From NCBI RefSeq assembly GCF_002483205.1, contig NZ_DLHM01000005.1:261951-325950 (forward strand): a stretch of DNA of 64,000 bases. Reading direction: 5' to 3'. Source of the DNA: Flavihumibacter sp. UBA7668. GTDB taxonomy: Bacteria > Bacteroidota > Bacteroidia > Chitinophagales > Chitinophagaceae. This document shows, piece after piece, positions 1-8,329 of the stretch. Position numbers and translations under genes: made by a program. The notes beneath the pieces are model-generated. The model was given only the letters and a program-made list of their open reading frames with translations, had not been told where the DNA came from and made no database searches. Positions within the stretch are counted from its first letter, which is position 1. Each line of letters begins with the position of its first letter.

Positions 1-444
1 GTGTTTGATTTGCTTGCTCAAAAAGGCTATCAGGCCTACTGTCCTTTGAATAAAGTGCGTAAAAAATGGAGCGATCGCTACAAAACCGTTGAAGAACCTC
101 TTTTTAAAAGTTATGTTTTTGTAAGAGTCGCAGACGAAGAGAAGGCAAATGTGCGTTTTGTGGACGGTGTGGTGAATTTTGTGTATTGGCTGGGAAAACC
201 TGCACAGGTTCGCGAAGATGAAATAGAAAAAATCAAACGCTTCATGAACGATCATCAGAACGTTCATGTTGAGCAATTAGCAGAACCAAGACCCGGTGAT
301 AAGGTTGTCATAACCTCCGGTGTTTTCATGGAGCAGCAGGGAACAGTGGTTTCTGCTGATAAAAAAAGAGTGGAAGTGTTGATTGAAAGTCTGGGTTGCA
401 AACTCGTGGCTTTTATGGATAAGGAAAAAGTGGCGTTGAAATGA
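1..444 (+). CDS. UpxY/NusG-family transcription antiterminator, 5' truncated
   Basis: This is a NusG-like regulator that would load onto RNA polymerase near the start of the polysaccharide operon and allow read-through of the long transcript. The visible 147 residues hold the rest of the NGN domain (KSYVFVRV around residues 37-44, then GVVNFVYWLG) and a C-terminal KOW-like segment (PRPGDKVVITSGVFMEQQGTVV). Family members normally begin with about 10-20 residues containing a W-Y-x-R/K motif, which is absent here, so the true start lies upstream of the window and base 1 is only an internal GTG. It sits 20 bp before the first export gene, as UpxY-type genes do in Bacteroidota capsule loci. The family is clear; its target specificity is inferred. 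Confidence 0.85.
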   Translation: MFDLLAQKGYQAYCPLNKVRKKWSDRYKTVEEPLFKSYVFVRVADEEKANVRFVDGVVNFVYWLGKPAQVREDEIEKIKRFMNDHQNVHVEQLAEPRPGDKVVITSGVFMEQQGTVVSADKKRVEVLIESLGCKLVAFMDKEKVALK

Positions 445-464
445 ACTATTATAACTAATTCTAC

Positions 465-1268
465 ATGCTGAAAAAGCTTTACCTGGGTGCAGCAATGGTT
501 ACTGCACTCTTTTTATTAGTTGCCTGCGGTGCTTCGAAAAAAAATCATGAGCAACGTGTAATTCTACAGGGCATTGATACTGCAAATATTGAAGCCCTCA
601 AAGTTCCTGATTTAATCATTCAAAAAGGCGACTTGTTAACTATTCTTGTTTATAGCGATAACAAAGAAGCAACTGAAATCTATAATCAGGCTCAAACCGG
701 AGGTTCCGGTGCAGTCGCCGGAAATGCAGGAGCCGCTGCATTAACACTGATGGGAAGAGGATATCAGGTAGATAATACTGGCCAGATTTACTTTCATTCT
801 TTGGGATCACTGCAAGTAGTGGGCCTTACAAAAAAGCAGGTAGCAGATCAGCTTACGGCGCGATTACAAACCTATCTGCAAAACCCCTATGTAATTGTTC
901 GCTTTACCAATGCTCGTGTTACGGTAATGGGTGAAGTATTAAGGCCTGGAATGATTGAATTTCCTGATCAAAAAATCTCCATCCTGGATGTAATAGGACT
1001 TGCAGGAGATCTTACCCCTTTTGCACGAAGAGATAATGTACTTATCGTACGTGAAGTTGATGGCAAACGGATTACCGGAAGAATTGACCTTAGAACAGCG
1101 GATCTTTATTCTTCTCCGTTTTTTTACCTTCAGCAGAATGATTTTATTTATATAGAACCTAATAGGAAAAAGCCTACAGGTAATGAGCAGGTATTGATGC
1201 GGAATATTACCATAGCCAGCAGTCTTGTTTCTGTTGCTGCATTGGTTATAACCTTAATTGCAAGATAA
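465..1268 (+). CDS. Wza-like polysaccharide export outer-membrane lipoprotein (first copy)
   Basis: This outer-membrane export protein forms, in its family, the channel through which the polymer leaves the cell. A type II signal peptide is visible: the lysine start MLKKLYLG, a hydrophobic stretch, then the lipobox LLVACGAS with the lipidated Cys near residue 21. A Poly_export (PES) domain covers about residues 45-150 (KGDLLTILVYSD, then YVIVRFTNARVTVMGEV). A SLBB-type soluble domain follows (PGMIEFPDQKISILDVIGLAG). The end carries one hydrophobic helix (TIASSLVSVAALVITLI), common in Bacteroidota versions. It lies 3 bp before the Wzc-like gene. A second, diverged copy is at 29,994. Confidence 0.93.
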   Translation: MLKKLYLGAAMVTALFLLVACGASKKNHEQRVILQGIDTANIEALKVPDLIIQKGDLLTILVYSDNKEATEIYNQAQTGGSGAVAGNAGAAALTLMGRGYQVDNTGQIYFHSLGSLQVVGLTKKQVADQLTARLQTYLQNPYVIVRFTNARVTVMGEVLRPGMIEFPDQKISILDVIGLAGDLTPFARRDNVLIVREVDGKRITGRIDLRTADLYSSPFFYLQQNDFIYIEPNRKKPTGNEQVLMRNITIASSLVSVAALVITLIAR

Positions 1269-1271
1269 TTC

Positions 1272-3641
1272 ATGAATATGGAAAACCCGGCTGAACAATT
1301 TGAGCTCAATAAGCAGGAGTTTACTCCTATGGAGTTTGTTTACAGGAATTTGAAATACCTGCCCTGGATTCTATTGTCCTTGGCGTTGAGCCTGATTGGA
1401 GCTTTTATTTACCTGCGCTACACACCCGATGAATTTACAGCAAAAGGCCAAATGATAATAAAAGGCGAAAATGCAGTAAGCACCAGTGATGAAAAGTTCA
1501 ACAGATTGTTTTTAATGGATGCCGGCCCAAATTTGAATAATGAAATGGCGATCCTTAAATCCAGCAACTTTGTTCAAAGAATCGTTCAGGAACTGGGATT
1601 GAATATCCAATACACCGGCATTGGAAAAGTAAACTCAACCCTTGCATATCCCGAATCTCCATTACGTCTGGAAGTATTGAAAAAAAGAGATTCCAGTTCA
1701 GCTGTTTTCCGAATTACCGTTTTAAATGAAAAAGAATATTTGCTGAATGAAGAGCAGGATCCAAGACAGTTTGGTGCCATTCTGGAAGATAAAAAAGGTG
1801 TATTCAGAATTCATCTCAACCCTCAGCACCTGGTTGATTATGATACCAAATTCTTTCAGATTGATTATAGTCCGCTTGACATAGTTGCAGAAAGAATTAT
1901 TCCTCATATCACAGTTAAACAAAGCAATGAGTACGCTAATATTCTTGATATTTCTTATCAGTCCACCAATGTAAAACTGGCTGCTGATATTGTAAATACC
2001 TTAATGATTGAATATGGAAAGGCAACCGTTGAAGATAAAAATGCCATCGCTTTAGGAACGATACGTTTCATTGATGAAAGACTTGATTCCATGCAATCGG
2101 AGTTGTCAGGAGTTGAAGGATCAATTCAACAATTTCAGGAACGCAATCAGGGAATTACACTTGGTGTACAATCAGAAATGTATGTTAATTCAATGGCTGA
2201 TCTGGAAACCCGCACCAATGATGTTTCAGTGAGAAAAAAAGTTTTACAGTGGCTAAAAAACTATATTAACAGTAAAGAAAATACAGACGCAACCGTTCCG
2301 GTTAATCTGGGTGTGGAAGAGCCCACTCTCACGGCGCTCATTACCGCCTATAATGAATTACAGCTGCAAAAAACAGCCCTGCTGAAATCAACGCCCGCAC
2401 AAAATCCGAAAATTGTTGAAATGCAGGCCAGTATCGATAAAATTAAAATTGATATCAGCGAAGCTTTGGTAAGTGTCGAAAAATCCTATGATATTTTATT
2501 AAATCAGTTGCAGGATCGGTATACAATCGCTCAAAGTAAAGCAGTATCAGTGCCTGGTAAAGTTCGAAAACTTTTAAATATAGAAAGACAACAAAAAATT
2601 AAGGAAGAATTATACCTGCTCCTGCTTTCGAAAAAACAGGAAGTGGCAATTGCTTCTGCTGCTGTGCTACCTAACTCAACACTGCTGGAAAAAGCCACAC
2701 ACAGAGGGAAACTGGTAGCTCCTATCCCTAGTGCAGTGTATATTAAATTTATATTGGCCGGATTGGTTCTGCCTATCCTAATCATCGCCGTGATAGGATT
2801 TATGAATGATAAAATAAGTATGCGGAGTGATATTGAGAAAAACACCCAGGTTCCAATTGCCGGGGAAGTTGGCACATCCGACAATCCAAGCCCCTTGTTG
2901 GTTACGCAGCAGAACCGTAGTTATATAACAGAACAGTTCAGGTCTATTCGCACAAATATGGCTTACCTGGCCAATCAAACCAACAAGCCAACCATCCTGG
3001 TAACTTCCTCAATGAGTGGAGAAGGGAAATCATTTATCAGTACCAATATCGGGGCCGCATTCGCACTTGCCGGCAAAAAAACGCTCTTATTTGAGTTTGA
3101 TATCAGAAAACCGAAAATTGCTTCCAATTTAAATGTTTCAACCCGGATGGGTTTAAGCAGCTATCTTGTTACCAATGAAAATGAAGAAGACCTGGTGGTG
3201 AAAGTAAAAGATGTGGAAGGCTTATATGTTTTTCCCTGTGGAGTAATTCCACCCAATCCTTCGGAAATGCTGCTGCTGCCAAAAATGGATCAGCTTTTTA
3301 AATGGGCAAAACAAAATTTTGATGTAATTGTAATCGATTCAGCCCCGGTTGGCGTTGTGAGTGATGCAATTACCTTAGGAAAATATGCAGATGCTACCTT
3401 GTATATCGTACGCCAGCATTACACTATAAAAAAAGTGACGGAATTAATTGATAGTCTTTATTTAAACAAGCGGCTGCCTTCCATGTCCGTAGTTATTAAC
3501 GACGTGCAAATGCAGAGAGGTGTCGGATATGGCTATGGGTATGGATATGCTTTCGGCAAAGCCGAAAAGGGAAGTGGTTACTTTGATCTTAGTGTTGAAT
3601 CACCCATGCCCATCTGGAAAAAATGGTTTTCCCGTAAATAG
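1272..3641 (+). CDS. Wzc-like chain-length determinant / BY-kinase (first copy)
   Basis: This inner-membrane polysaccharide co-polymerase and bacterial tyrosine kinase controls chain length and couples polymerisation to Wza. Of 789 residues, the N-terminal Wzz domain has one membrane helix near residues 30-50 and a second near 490-510, with a large coiled-coil periplasmic part between. The cytoplasmic kinase has Walker A TSSMSGEGKS (about 578-587), Walker A' FEFDIRKPK and Walker B VIVIDSAPVG. The tail carries the tyrosine cluster GYGYGYGYAFG, the usual autophosphorylation site, encoded by four near-identical 6-bp units at 3525-3548. The CpsB-like phosphatase at 62,751 is a plausible antagonist. 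A paralogue of nearly equal length is at 30,788. Confidence 0.94.
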   Translation: MNMENPAEQFELNKQEFTPMEFVYRNLKYLPWILLSLALSLIGAFIYLRYTPDEFTAKGQMIIKGENAVSTSDEKFNRLFLMDAGPNLNNEMAILKSSNFVQRIVQELGLNIQYTGIGKVNSTLAYPESPLRLEVLKKRDSSSAVFRITVLNEKEYLLNEEQDPRQFGAILEDKKGVFRIHLNPQHLVDYDTKFFQIDYSPLDIVAERIIPHITVKQSNEYANILDISYQSTNVKLAADIVNTLMIEYGKATVEDKNAIALGTIRFIDERLDSMQSELSGVEGSIQQFQERNQGITLGVQSEMYVNSMADLETRTNDVSVRKKVLQWLKNYINSKENTDATVPVNLGVEEPTLTALITAYNELQLQKTALLKSTPAQNPKIVEMQASIDKIKIDISEALVSVEKSYDILLNQLQDRYTIAQSKAVSVPGKVRKLLNIERQQKIKEELYLLLLSKKQEVAIASAAVLPNSTLLEKATHRGKLVAPIPSAVYIKFILAGLVLPILIIAVIGFMNDKISMRSDIEKNTQVPIAGEVGTSDNPSPLLVTQQNRSYITEQFRSIRTNMAYLANQTNKPTILVTSSMSGEGKSFISTNIGAAFALAGKKTLLFEFDIRKPKIASNLNVSTRMGLSSYLVTNENEEDLVVKVKDVEGLYVFPCGVIPPNPSEMLLLPKMDQLFKWAKQNFDVIVIDSAPVGVVSDAITLGKYADATLYIVRQHYTIKKVTELIDSLYLNKRLPSMSVVINDVQMQRGVGYGYGYGYAFGKAEKGSGYFDLSVESPMPIWKKWFSRK

Positions 3642-3658
3642 CCCAGTTAAAAAGAGCT

Positions 3659-5416
3659 ATGCGAAAATTTATTCTTTTTAGTACATATGAAAAGGTCCTT
3701 CATATTCTGCCGGAAAAATTAAAACGAAAGTTTTGGTGGTTATTGGCATTGATTATTGTTACCAGTATTGTTGATATTGCCGGACTGGCACTTTTTATTC
3801 CAATTATATCGGCTGTAGCAGAACCCGAATTGTTGAATAAGGGATTACTTGGATCCATCAGTGGCTTTTTTCCTGCGAATAATCCCGATTCATTCCTGTT
3901 TCAATTGTTTCTAGTTGGATTTGTTTTTATGGTTTTCAGAACGCTCTTTGTTGTGTACAGTCAGCGGGTTCAGTCCAAATTCGGTTTTCAAATTGCAGAA
4001 TACATCGGTCAAAAAACATTTCACTATTATCTGCATGCTGAACTGGAAACAATCTCAAAACTGGATTCATCAAAAATTATTCGGGAACTCACTCAAAGTC
4101 CGCAACATTTTGCCCGTTTTCTGGTATTACCTATTTTGCTGATTACCGCAGAATTGGTGGTGGTTTTGTTCATTGTTACAGGAATTGCACTTTACAATAT
4201 CGAAGTGCTATTGTTGATCGCTTGTACCATCTTCCCGGTGGTTTTTCTTTTTCAACTCATGGTTAAAAGAAAACTCAGAGCCTATGGACAACAACAGCAT
4301 GAATTTACGCCGGAACTTTATTCTAATAGTAACAGAGGTATTTTTGGTCTAATTGATGTTCGACTCAGAAATAAAACAAATCTGTTGATCCAGGAATACC
4401 GTCAGGTATTGGCAAAATTGAATATTATTAATATTAAAACAAATGTTCTGGCAATTGTACCCGCCAAACTTTTTGAACTGGTCACTATTTTGGGGTTACT
4501 GGTAATCTTTGTTTATGGTACTTATATCTCAAAAAATACAACTCAGATACTCCCGCTAATTACTATTTATGCCGCAGCCGGTTATCGCCTTATTCCTTCA
4601 TTGACTAAGATAATGCCGTCTCTCATGCAACTTGAACAATACAGTTATTTATTCAAGGTTTTCCAGGATCCGCTTACAAGAAACCAGGATCCGGAAGTTG
4701 GCAATGACGAATTGCAGGTGCCTGTTTTGTTCAATGAGGAAATTAAACTGGAGAATATCAGCTTTGTCTATAAAAAATCCAACCATCGGGTGCTGGATAA
4801 CATTTCCCTGAATATTAAAAAAGGTGAAATTATTGGCCTGATTGGTAAATCAGGTTCAGGTAAATCAACGTTGGTTAATTTACTGATCGGGTTTTATAAA
4901 CCGGATAGTGGAAAAATATCCATTGATGGTCAGCCACTTAACCAGAATCAATGGAGAGGCTGGATGAACCAGATCAGTTATGTGCAGCAATCTCCTTACC
5001 TGGAAAAAGGAAACCTTGCTTCCAATATCGCTTTTCTGGAAACAGAAATTGATCGGGAAAGACTGAACAGGGCAATCGAAGGAGCCTCCTTAAGCAGCTT
5101 CGTCAAAAATAAAGACCCCTTTGAGTTGGAAATTGATGAGCTGGGAAAAAATCTCAGCGGTGGACAAAAACAACGGGTGATTATAGCAAGAGCACTTTAC
5201 CATAATAGCTCGGTGATTATTCTGGATGAAGCAACCTCCGCCCTGGATAATGAAACAGAGGATGAAATTAATCAAACAATTCATCGTTTAAAAGGAACAG
5301 GAATTACCATAATTGTAATTGCCCATCGGTTCTCAACGCTCCGGCACACTGATCGGATTTATCGTATGGACGCCGGTAAGGTAGTGGACAGTTTACAATA
5401 CGAAAGTTTAAAATAA
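3659..5416 (+). CDS. ABC transporter, fused permease and ATPase (lipid-linked oligosaccharide flippase type)
   Basis: This half-transporter (585 aa) has an N-terminal six-helix membrane domain (about residues 20-320) and a C-terminal nucleotide-binding domain. Walker A is GKSGSGKSTL near residue 396, the signature is LSGGQKQR near 498, Walker B is VIILDEATSALD near 518 and the H-loop is IVIAHRFSTL. This layout is shared by MsbA and PglK-type flippases. Between the export pair and sugar-synthesis genes, the likeliest role is flipping an undecaprenyl-linked oligosaccharide across the inner membrane for the first polymer. No Wzx-type flippase was seen in region 1, which supports this. Substrate is inferred. 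It starts 17 bp after the Wzc gene, so they are probably co-transcribed. Confidence 0.9.
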   Translation: MRKFILFSTYEKVLHILPEKLKRKFWWLLALIIVTSIVDIAGLALFIPIISAVAEPELLNKGLLGSISGFFPANNPDSFLFQLFLVGFVFMVFRTLFVVYSQRVQSKFGFQIAEYIGQKTFHYYLHAELETISKLDSSKIIRELTQSPQHFARFLVLPILLITAELVVVLFIVTGIALYNIEVLLLIACTIFPVVFLFQLMVKRKLRAYGQQQHEFTPELYSNSNRGIFGLIDVRLRNKTNLLIQEYRQVLAKLNIINIKTNVLAIVPAKLFELVTILGLLVIFVYGTYISKNTTQILPLITIYAAAGYRLIPSLTKIMPSLMQLEQYSYLFKVFQDPLTRNQDPEVGNDELQVPVLFNEEIKLENISFVYKKSNHRVLDNISLNIKKGEIIGLIGKSGSGKSTLVNLLIGFYKPDSGKISIDGQPLNQNQWRGWMNQISYVQQSPYLEKGNLASNIAFLETEIDRERLNRAIEGASLSSFVKNKDPFELEIDELGKNLSGGQKQRVIIARALYHNSSVIILDEATSALDNETEDEINQTIHRLKGTGITIIVIAHRFSTLRHTDRIYRMDAGKVVDSLQYESLK

Positions 5417-5440
5417 TCTGATAATTTAATTGAGCTATAT

Positions 5441-6970
5441 ATGAAGCTGCTGGATTGTACCTTACGTGATGGCGGATATTATACCAATTGGGACTTCTCC
5501 GATGACCTGCTCCAGGTTTACCTCAGGGCAATGAATGAAAGCCCTATTGATTATGTTGAAATCGGATACAGGGCAAAACCCGAACCTGGTTACCAGGGAC
5601 GGTTTTATTATTGCCCCGATTACCTCGTAAATCGGATAGCTTCAATACTGAAAAAGCAATTGGTTTTCATAATTGATGAAAAAAATTGCCTCCCGGGTGA
5701 TATGGAAGCACTGCTTTCCGGAATAAAAGATAAAGTAGCCATGGTTCGGATTACCGTGGCCCCAACCAAAATTGAAGAAGGAATTGCACTTGCTGCTGCC
5801 ATAAAAAAAATCGGCATTAAGGTGGCTTTTAATCTGATGTATATTTCAAAAATTGCCAATGATACAACTGTATTGGCAAAACTATCGGAAATCCCAACAG
5901 ATGTGGTAGATGTTGTTTACCTGGTTGATTCCTATGGAGGAATTTTACCCGACCAATTGAAACAGATCATACAAATAGTAAAATCCGGCACTTCAATTCC
6001 CCTGGGTTTTCATGGGCATAATAATATGGAAATGGCACTGGCCAATACTATTGCCGCTCTGGATAACGGTGTGGAATATATTGATGCAACGATCACCGGT
6101 ATGGGAAGAGGAGCCGGAAACCTAAAAACAGAACTCCTGCTTACTTACCTGTCTTCCAAAGGTATGCAGGTCGATTTTAATGCACTCAGCAAAGCCGTTT
6201 CCGCATTTGAAGAATTAAGAAAAGACTATGGCTGGGGCACCAATTTGCCCTATATGGTTTCTGGCGCCTATTCACTTCCGCAAAAAGAGGTAATGGATTG
6301 GACAACCAAACGTTTCTATTCCTACAACGGAATTTTGCAGGCACTCATCAATAAAAAATCAGGTGTGGAAGACAATGTTAAACTGCCGGTATTTGATGAT
6401 GGGGGTGATAAAAAATGCCTGGTAATTGGTGGAGGTCAAAGTATACTTCTTCATCAGGAAGCAATTTTACGTTACCTGGATGTGGCTGGTATTGATGTCC
6501 TGGTCTTTTCAAGCTCCAAACATGTACCGGTTTTCCAGAATAAAACACTTAAAAAAATTTATTGTATCCAGGGAAAGGAGGCAGATCGTCTGGATGCTAC
6601 TATAAATCATCAGTTAAAAGGGAATTCCATACTTATGTACGCACCCTTCCCAAGACAAATGGGTACCCAGGTTCCGCAGGATTGGATCGATCACGCAGTG
6701 GAACTTCCCCGCTGGCAATTGACTCCGGATGAACAGGAATCGCACCTCCGACTAGCACTTGAAACAGCACTGCTGTATAAACCAACCGAAATAATAATAG
6801 CCGGTTTCGATGGCTATAATTCAGAGCCAAGCTCAATTGAATTTGAAGTAGCCAAAGAGAATGATTTGCTCTTTAAAAAATTCAGAAACCTTGGAGTACG
6901 GGTTGTTTCAATTACTCCTTCCCGCTATAAGAACCTCGATCAGTTGTCCATATATTCCCTTTTAACCTGA
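5441..6970 (+). CDS. HMGL-like (DRE-TIM) aldolase fused to a C-terminal Rossmann-like domain
   Basis: The first ~300 residues form a DRE-TIM metallolyase barrel of the HMG-CoA lyase/4-hydroxy-2-oxovalerate aldolase type. It opens with LLDCTLRDGGYYTN (metal-binding Asp, catalytic Arg) and later has the metal-binding pair GFHGHNNMEMA near residues 188-198 and the glycine loop GMGRGAGN. Such enzymes join or split pyruvate-derived enolates and aldehydes. Residues ~320-509 form a separate domain starting CLVIGGGQSI and including IIIAGFDGY; I could not assign it firmly. The next genes are a KdsB homologue and a HAD phosphatase, so a 2-keto-3-deoxy sugar acid is a reasonable product. The barrel family is certain; substrate and the role of the second domain are inference. 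Confidence 0.85.
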   Translation: MKLLDCTLRDGGYYTNWDFSDDLLQVYLRAMNESPIDYVEIGYRAKPEPGYQGRFYYCPDYLVNRIASILKKQLVFIIDEKNCLPGDMEALLSGIKDKVAMVRITVAPTKIEEGIALAAAIKKIGIKVAFNLMYISKIANDTTVLAKLSEIPTDVVDVVYLVDSYGGILPDQLKQIIQIVKSGTSIPLGFHGHNNMEMALANTIAALDNGVEYIDATITGMGRGAGNLKTELLLTYLSSKGMQVDFNALSKAVSAFEELRKDYGWGTNLPYMVSGAYSLPQKEVMDWTTKRFYSYNGILQALINKKSGVEDNVKLPVFDDGGDKKCLVIGGGQSILLHQEAILRYLDVAGIDVLVFSSSKHVPVFQNKTLKKIYCIQGKEADRLDATINHQLKGNSILMYAPFPRQMGTQVPQDWIDHAVELPRWQLTPDEQESHLRLALETALLYKPTEIIIAGFDGYNSEPSSIEFEVAKENDLLFKKFRNLGVRVVSITPSRYKNLDQLSIYSLLT

Positions 6971-6975
6971 ATGCC

Positions 6976-7728
6976 ATGAGAACAGTTGGAATTATACCTG
7001 CCCGCTACGCTTCTTCCCGTTACCCGGGAAAACCTGTGGTAGTTATAAAAGGAGTGCCAATGATTTTGCGGGTTGCTAAAAAAGTGGCAACTGCACTTGG
7101 AAAAGAAAACACCTATGTTGCCACAGAAAGCGAAATCATTTATAACCTGGTTAAGGATGCCGGCTACCAGGTAATTATGACTTCGGATGAACACCTGACA
7201 GGAACGGATCGCTTAGCGGAAGCAGCGGAAAAAATTCCGGCAGATTTCTACCTCAATATTCAGGGTGATGAACCAGTCGTAAATCCGGATGATATCCGGA
7301 CAGTTGCTGAATTAAAAGCAAAATTTCCAGCTGCCATTATTAACGGAATGGCCAAATTAAATGAAACAGAAGATCCATGGGATGTAAATATTCCTAAAGT
7401 GCTTGTCAATAGCTCCGGTAAACTTTTGTACATGTCAAGGTTGCCGCTTCCCGGAGTAAAAAATCCGGATGCTGACCATCCTCCGGTTTATTATAAACAG
7501 ATTTGCATATATGGATTCACATTGGACCAGCTTCGTCTGTTTAATACGGTTAAAGTAAAACCTGAATTTGAATTTCAGGAAGACATCGAAATTCTTCGCT
7601 TTTTTGATTTTGATGTGCCTGTTCAAATGGTCGAATTTTTCTCCAAAACAATGGCGGTTGACAGGCCCGAAGACGTACAAATTGTAGAACGTTTTTTAGA
7701 AACCTATGGTGACGACTATTATATTTGA
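6976..7728 (+). CDS. kdsB: KdsB-like CMP-3-deoxy-octulosonate (ulosonic acid) cytidylyltransferase
   Basis: This enzyme activates a 3-deoxy-ulosonic acid with CTP to give the CMP-sugar used by a transferase. At 250 aa it has the usual KdsB length. The nucleotide-binding start GIIPARYASSRYPGKP and the motifs SDEHLTGTDRLAEA and NIQGDEPVVNP, with the acidic residues that bind Mg-CTP, are all present. It begins 5 bp after the aldolase and its 3' end overlaps the HAD gene by 23 bp, so the three are translationally linked. It may activate Kdo itself or, given the aldolase neighbour, a related acid. Kdo for lipid A would normally use a housekeeping copy elsewhere, so this is probably a dedicated paralogue. 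Confidence 0.9.
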   Translation: MRTVGIIPARYASSRYPGKPVVVIKGVPMILRVAKKVATALGKENTYVATESEIIYNLVKDAGYQVIMTSDEHLTGTDRLAEAAEKIPADFYLNIQGDEPVVNPDDIRTVAELKAKFPAAIINGMAKLNETEDPWDVNIPKVLVNSSGKLLYMSRLPLPGVKNPDADHPPVYYKQICIYGFTLDQLRLFNTVKVKPEFEFQEDIEILRFFDFDVPVQMVEFFSKTMAVDRPEDVQIVERFLETYGDDYYI

Positions 7729-8329
7729 TTTTGACGGAGTAATTCTTGATTCCATGCCCATTCGGAAACTGGGATTTGCTGAGGTACTCAAAGAGTATCC
7801 AACAGACAAAGTGAATGAATTATTGGAATATCATGAACGTAACGGCGGTTTGTCACGCTACCATAAATTTGAATATTTCTATACTACCATAATTAAACAG
7901 GAATTTTCACAGGAGGATATATTGCGGCTGGCCAATGCATTTTCTGTAATTATGCGGGATAAATTGACTGACAAAGCAGGATTAATTGAAGAAACAATCC
8001 GGTTTATTCAGGAAAATAAATCCAGCTATCGCTACTTCATTGCTTCCGGTTCTGATGAAAATGAACTTCGTTTTCTTTGCAAAGAACTTGGTATTCATTC
8101 TTTTTTTGAAGCAGTTTTTGGTTCCCCCACGCCCAAAAAACAAATTGTTGGTAACCTGCTAAAGCAGTTTGCGTTTAAGCCTGATGAAGCGATCCTTATT
8201 GGGGATGCCTTAAACGATTTTGAAGCAGCATCCGTTAATCAAATTGATTTTTATGGATTTAATAACCCTGCTTTGCAAGGTATTGGCAAGGGGTATATCC
8301 ATTCTTTTCAAACCTTCTCTATTTCCTGA
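7706..8329 (+). CDS. HAD-superfamily phosphatase (phosphoglycolate/beta-phosphoglucomutase-like)
   Basis: A 207-aa HAD hydrolase. Motif I is FDFDGVILDS near residues 6-15, with both catalytic Asp residues. A helical cap occupies residues ~20-85. Motif II (YFIASGSD), motif III lysine (PTPKK) and motif IV (AILIGDALNDFEAA) follow. It could remove the phosphate from the aldolase product before CMP activation, the job done by KdsC in Kdo synthesis; it is not a KdsC orthologue because it has a C1-type cap. The ATG overlaps the preceding kdsB-like gene by 23 bp, and its stop TGA is immediately followed by the next ATG. Substrate is unproven. Confidence 0.85.
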   Translation: MVTTIIFDFDGVILDSMPIRKLGFAEVLKEYPTDKVNELLEYHERNGGLSRYHKFEYFYTTIIKQEFSQEDILRLANAFSVIMRDKLTDKAGLIEETIRFIQENKSSYRYFIASGSDENELRFLCKELGIHSFFEAVFGSPTPKKQIVGNLLKQFAFKPDEAILIGDALNDFEAASVNQIDFYGFNNPALQGIGKGYIHSFQTFSIS

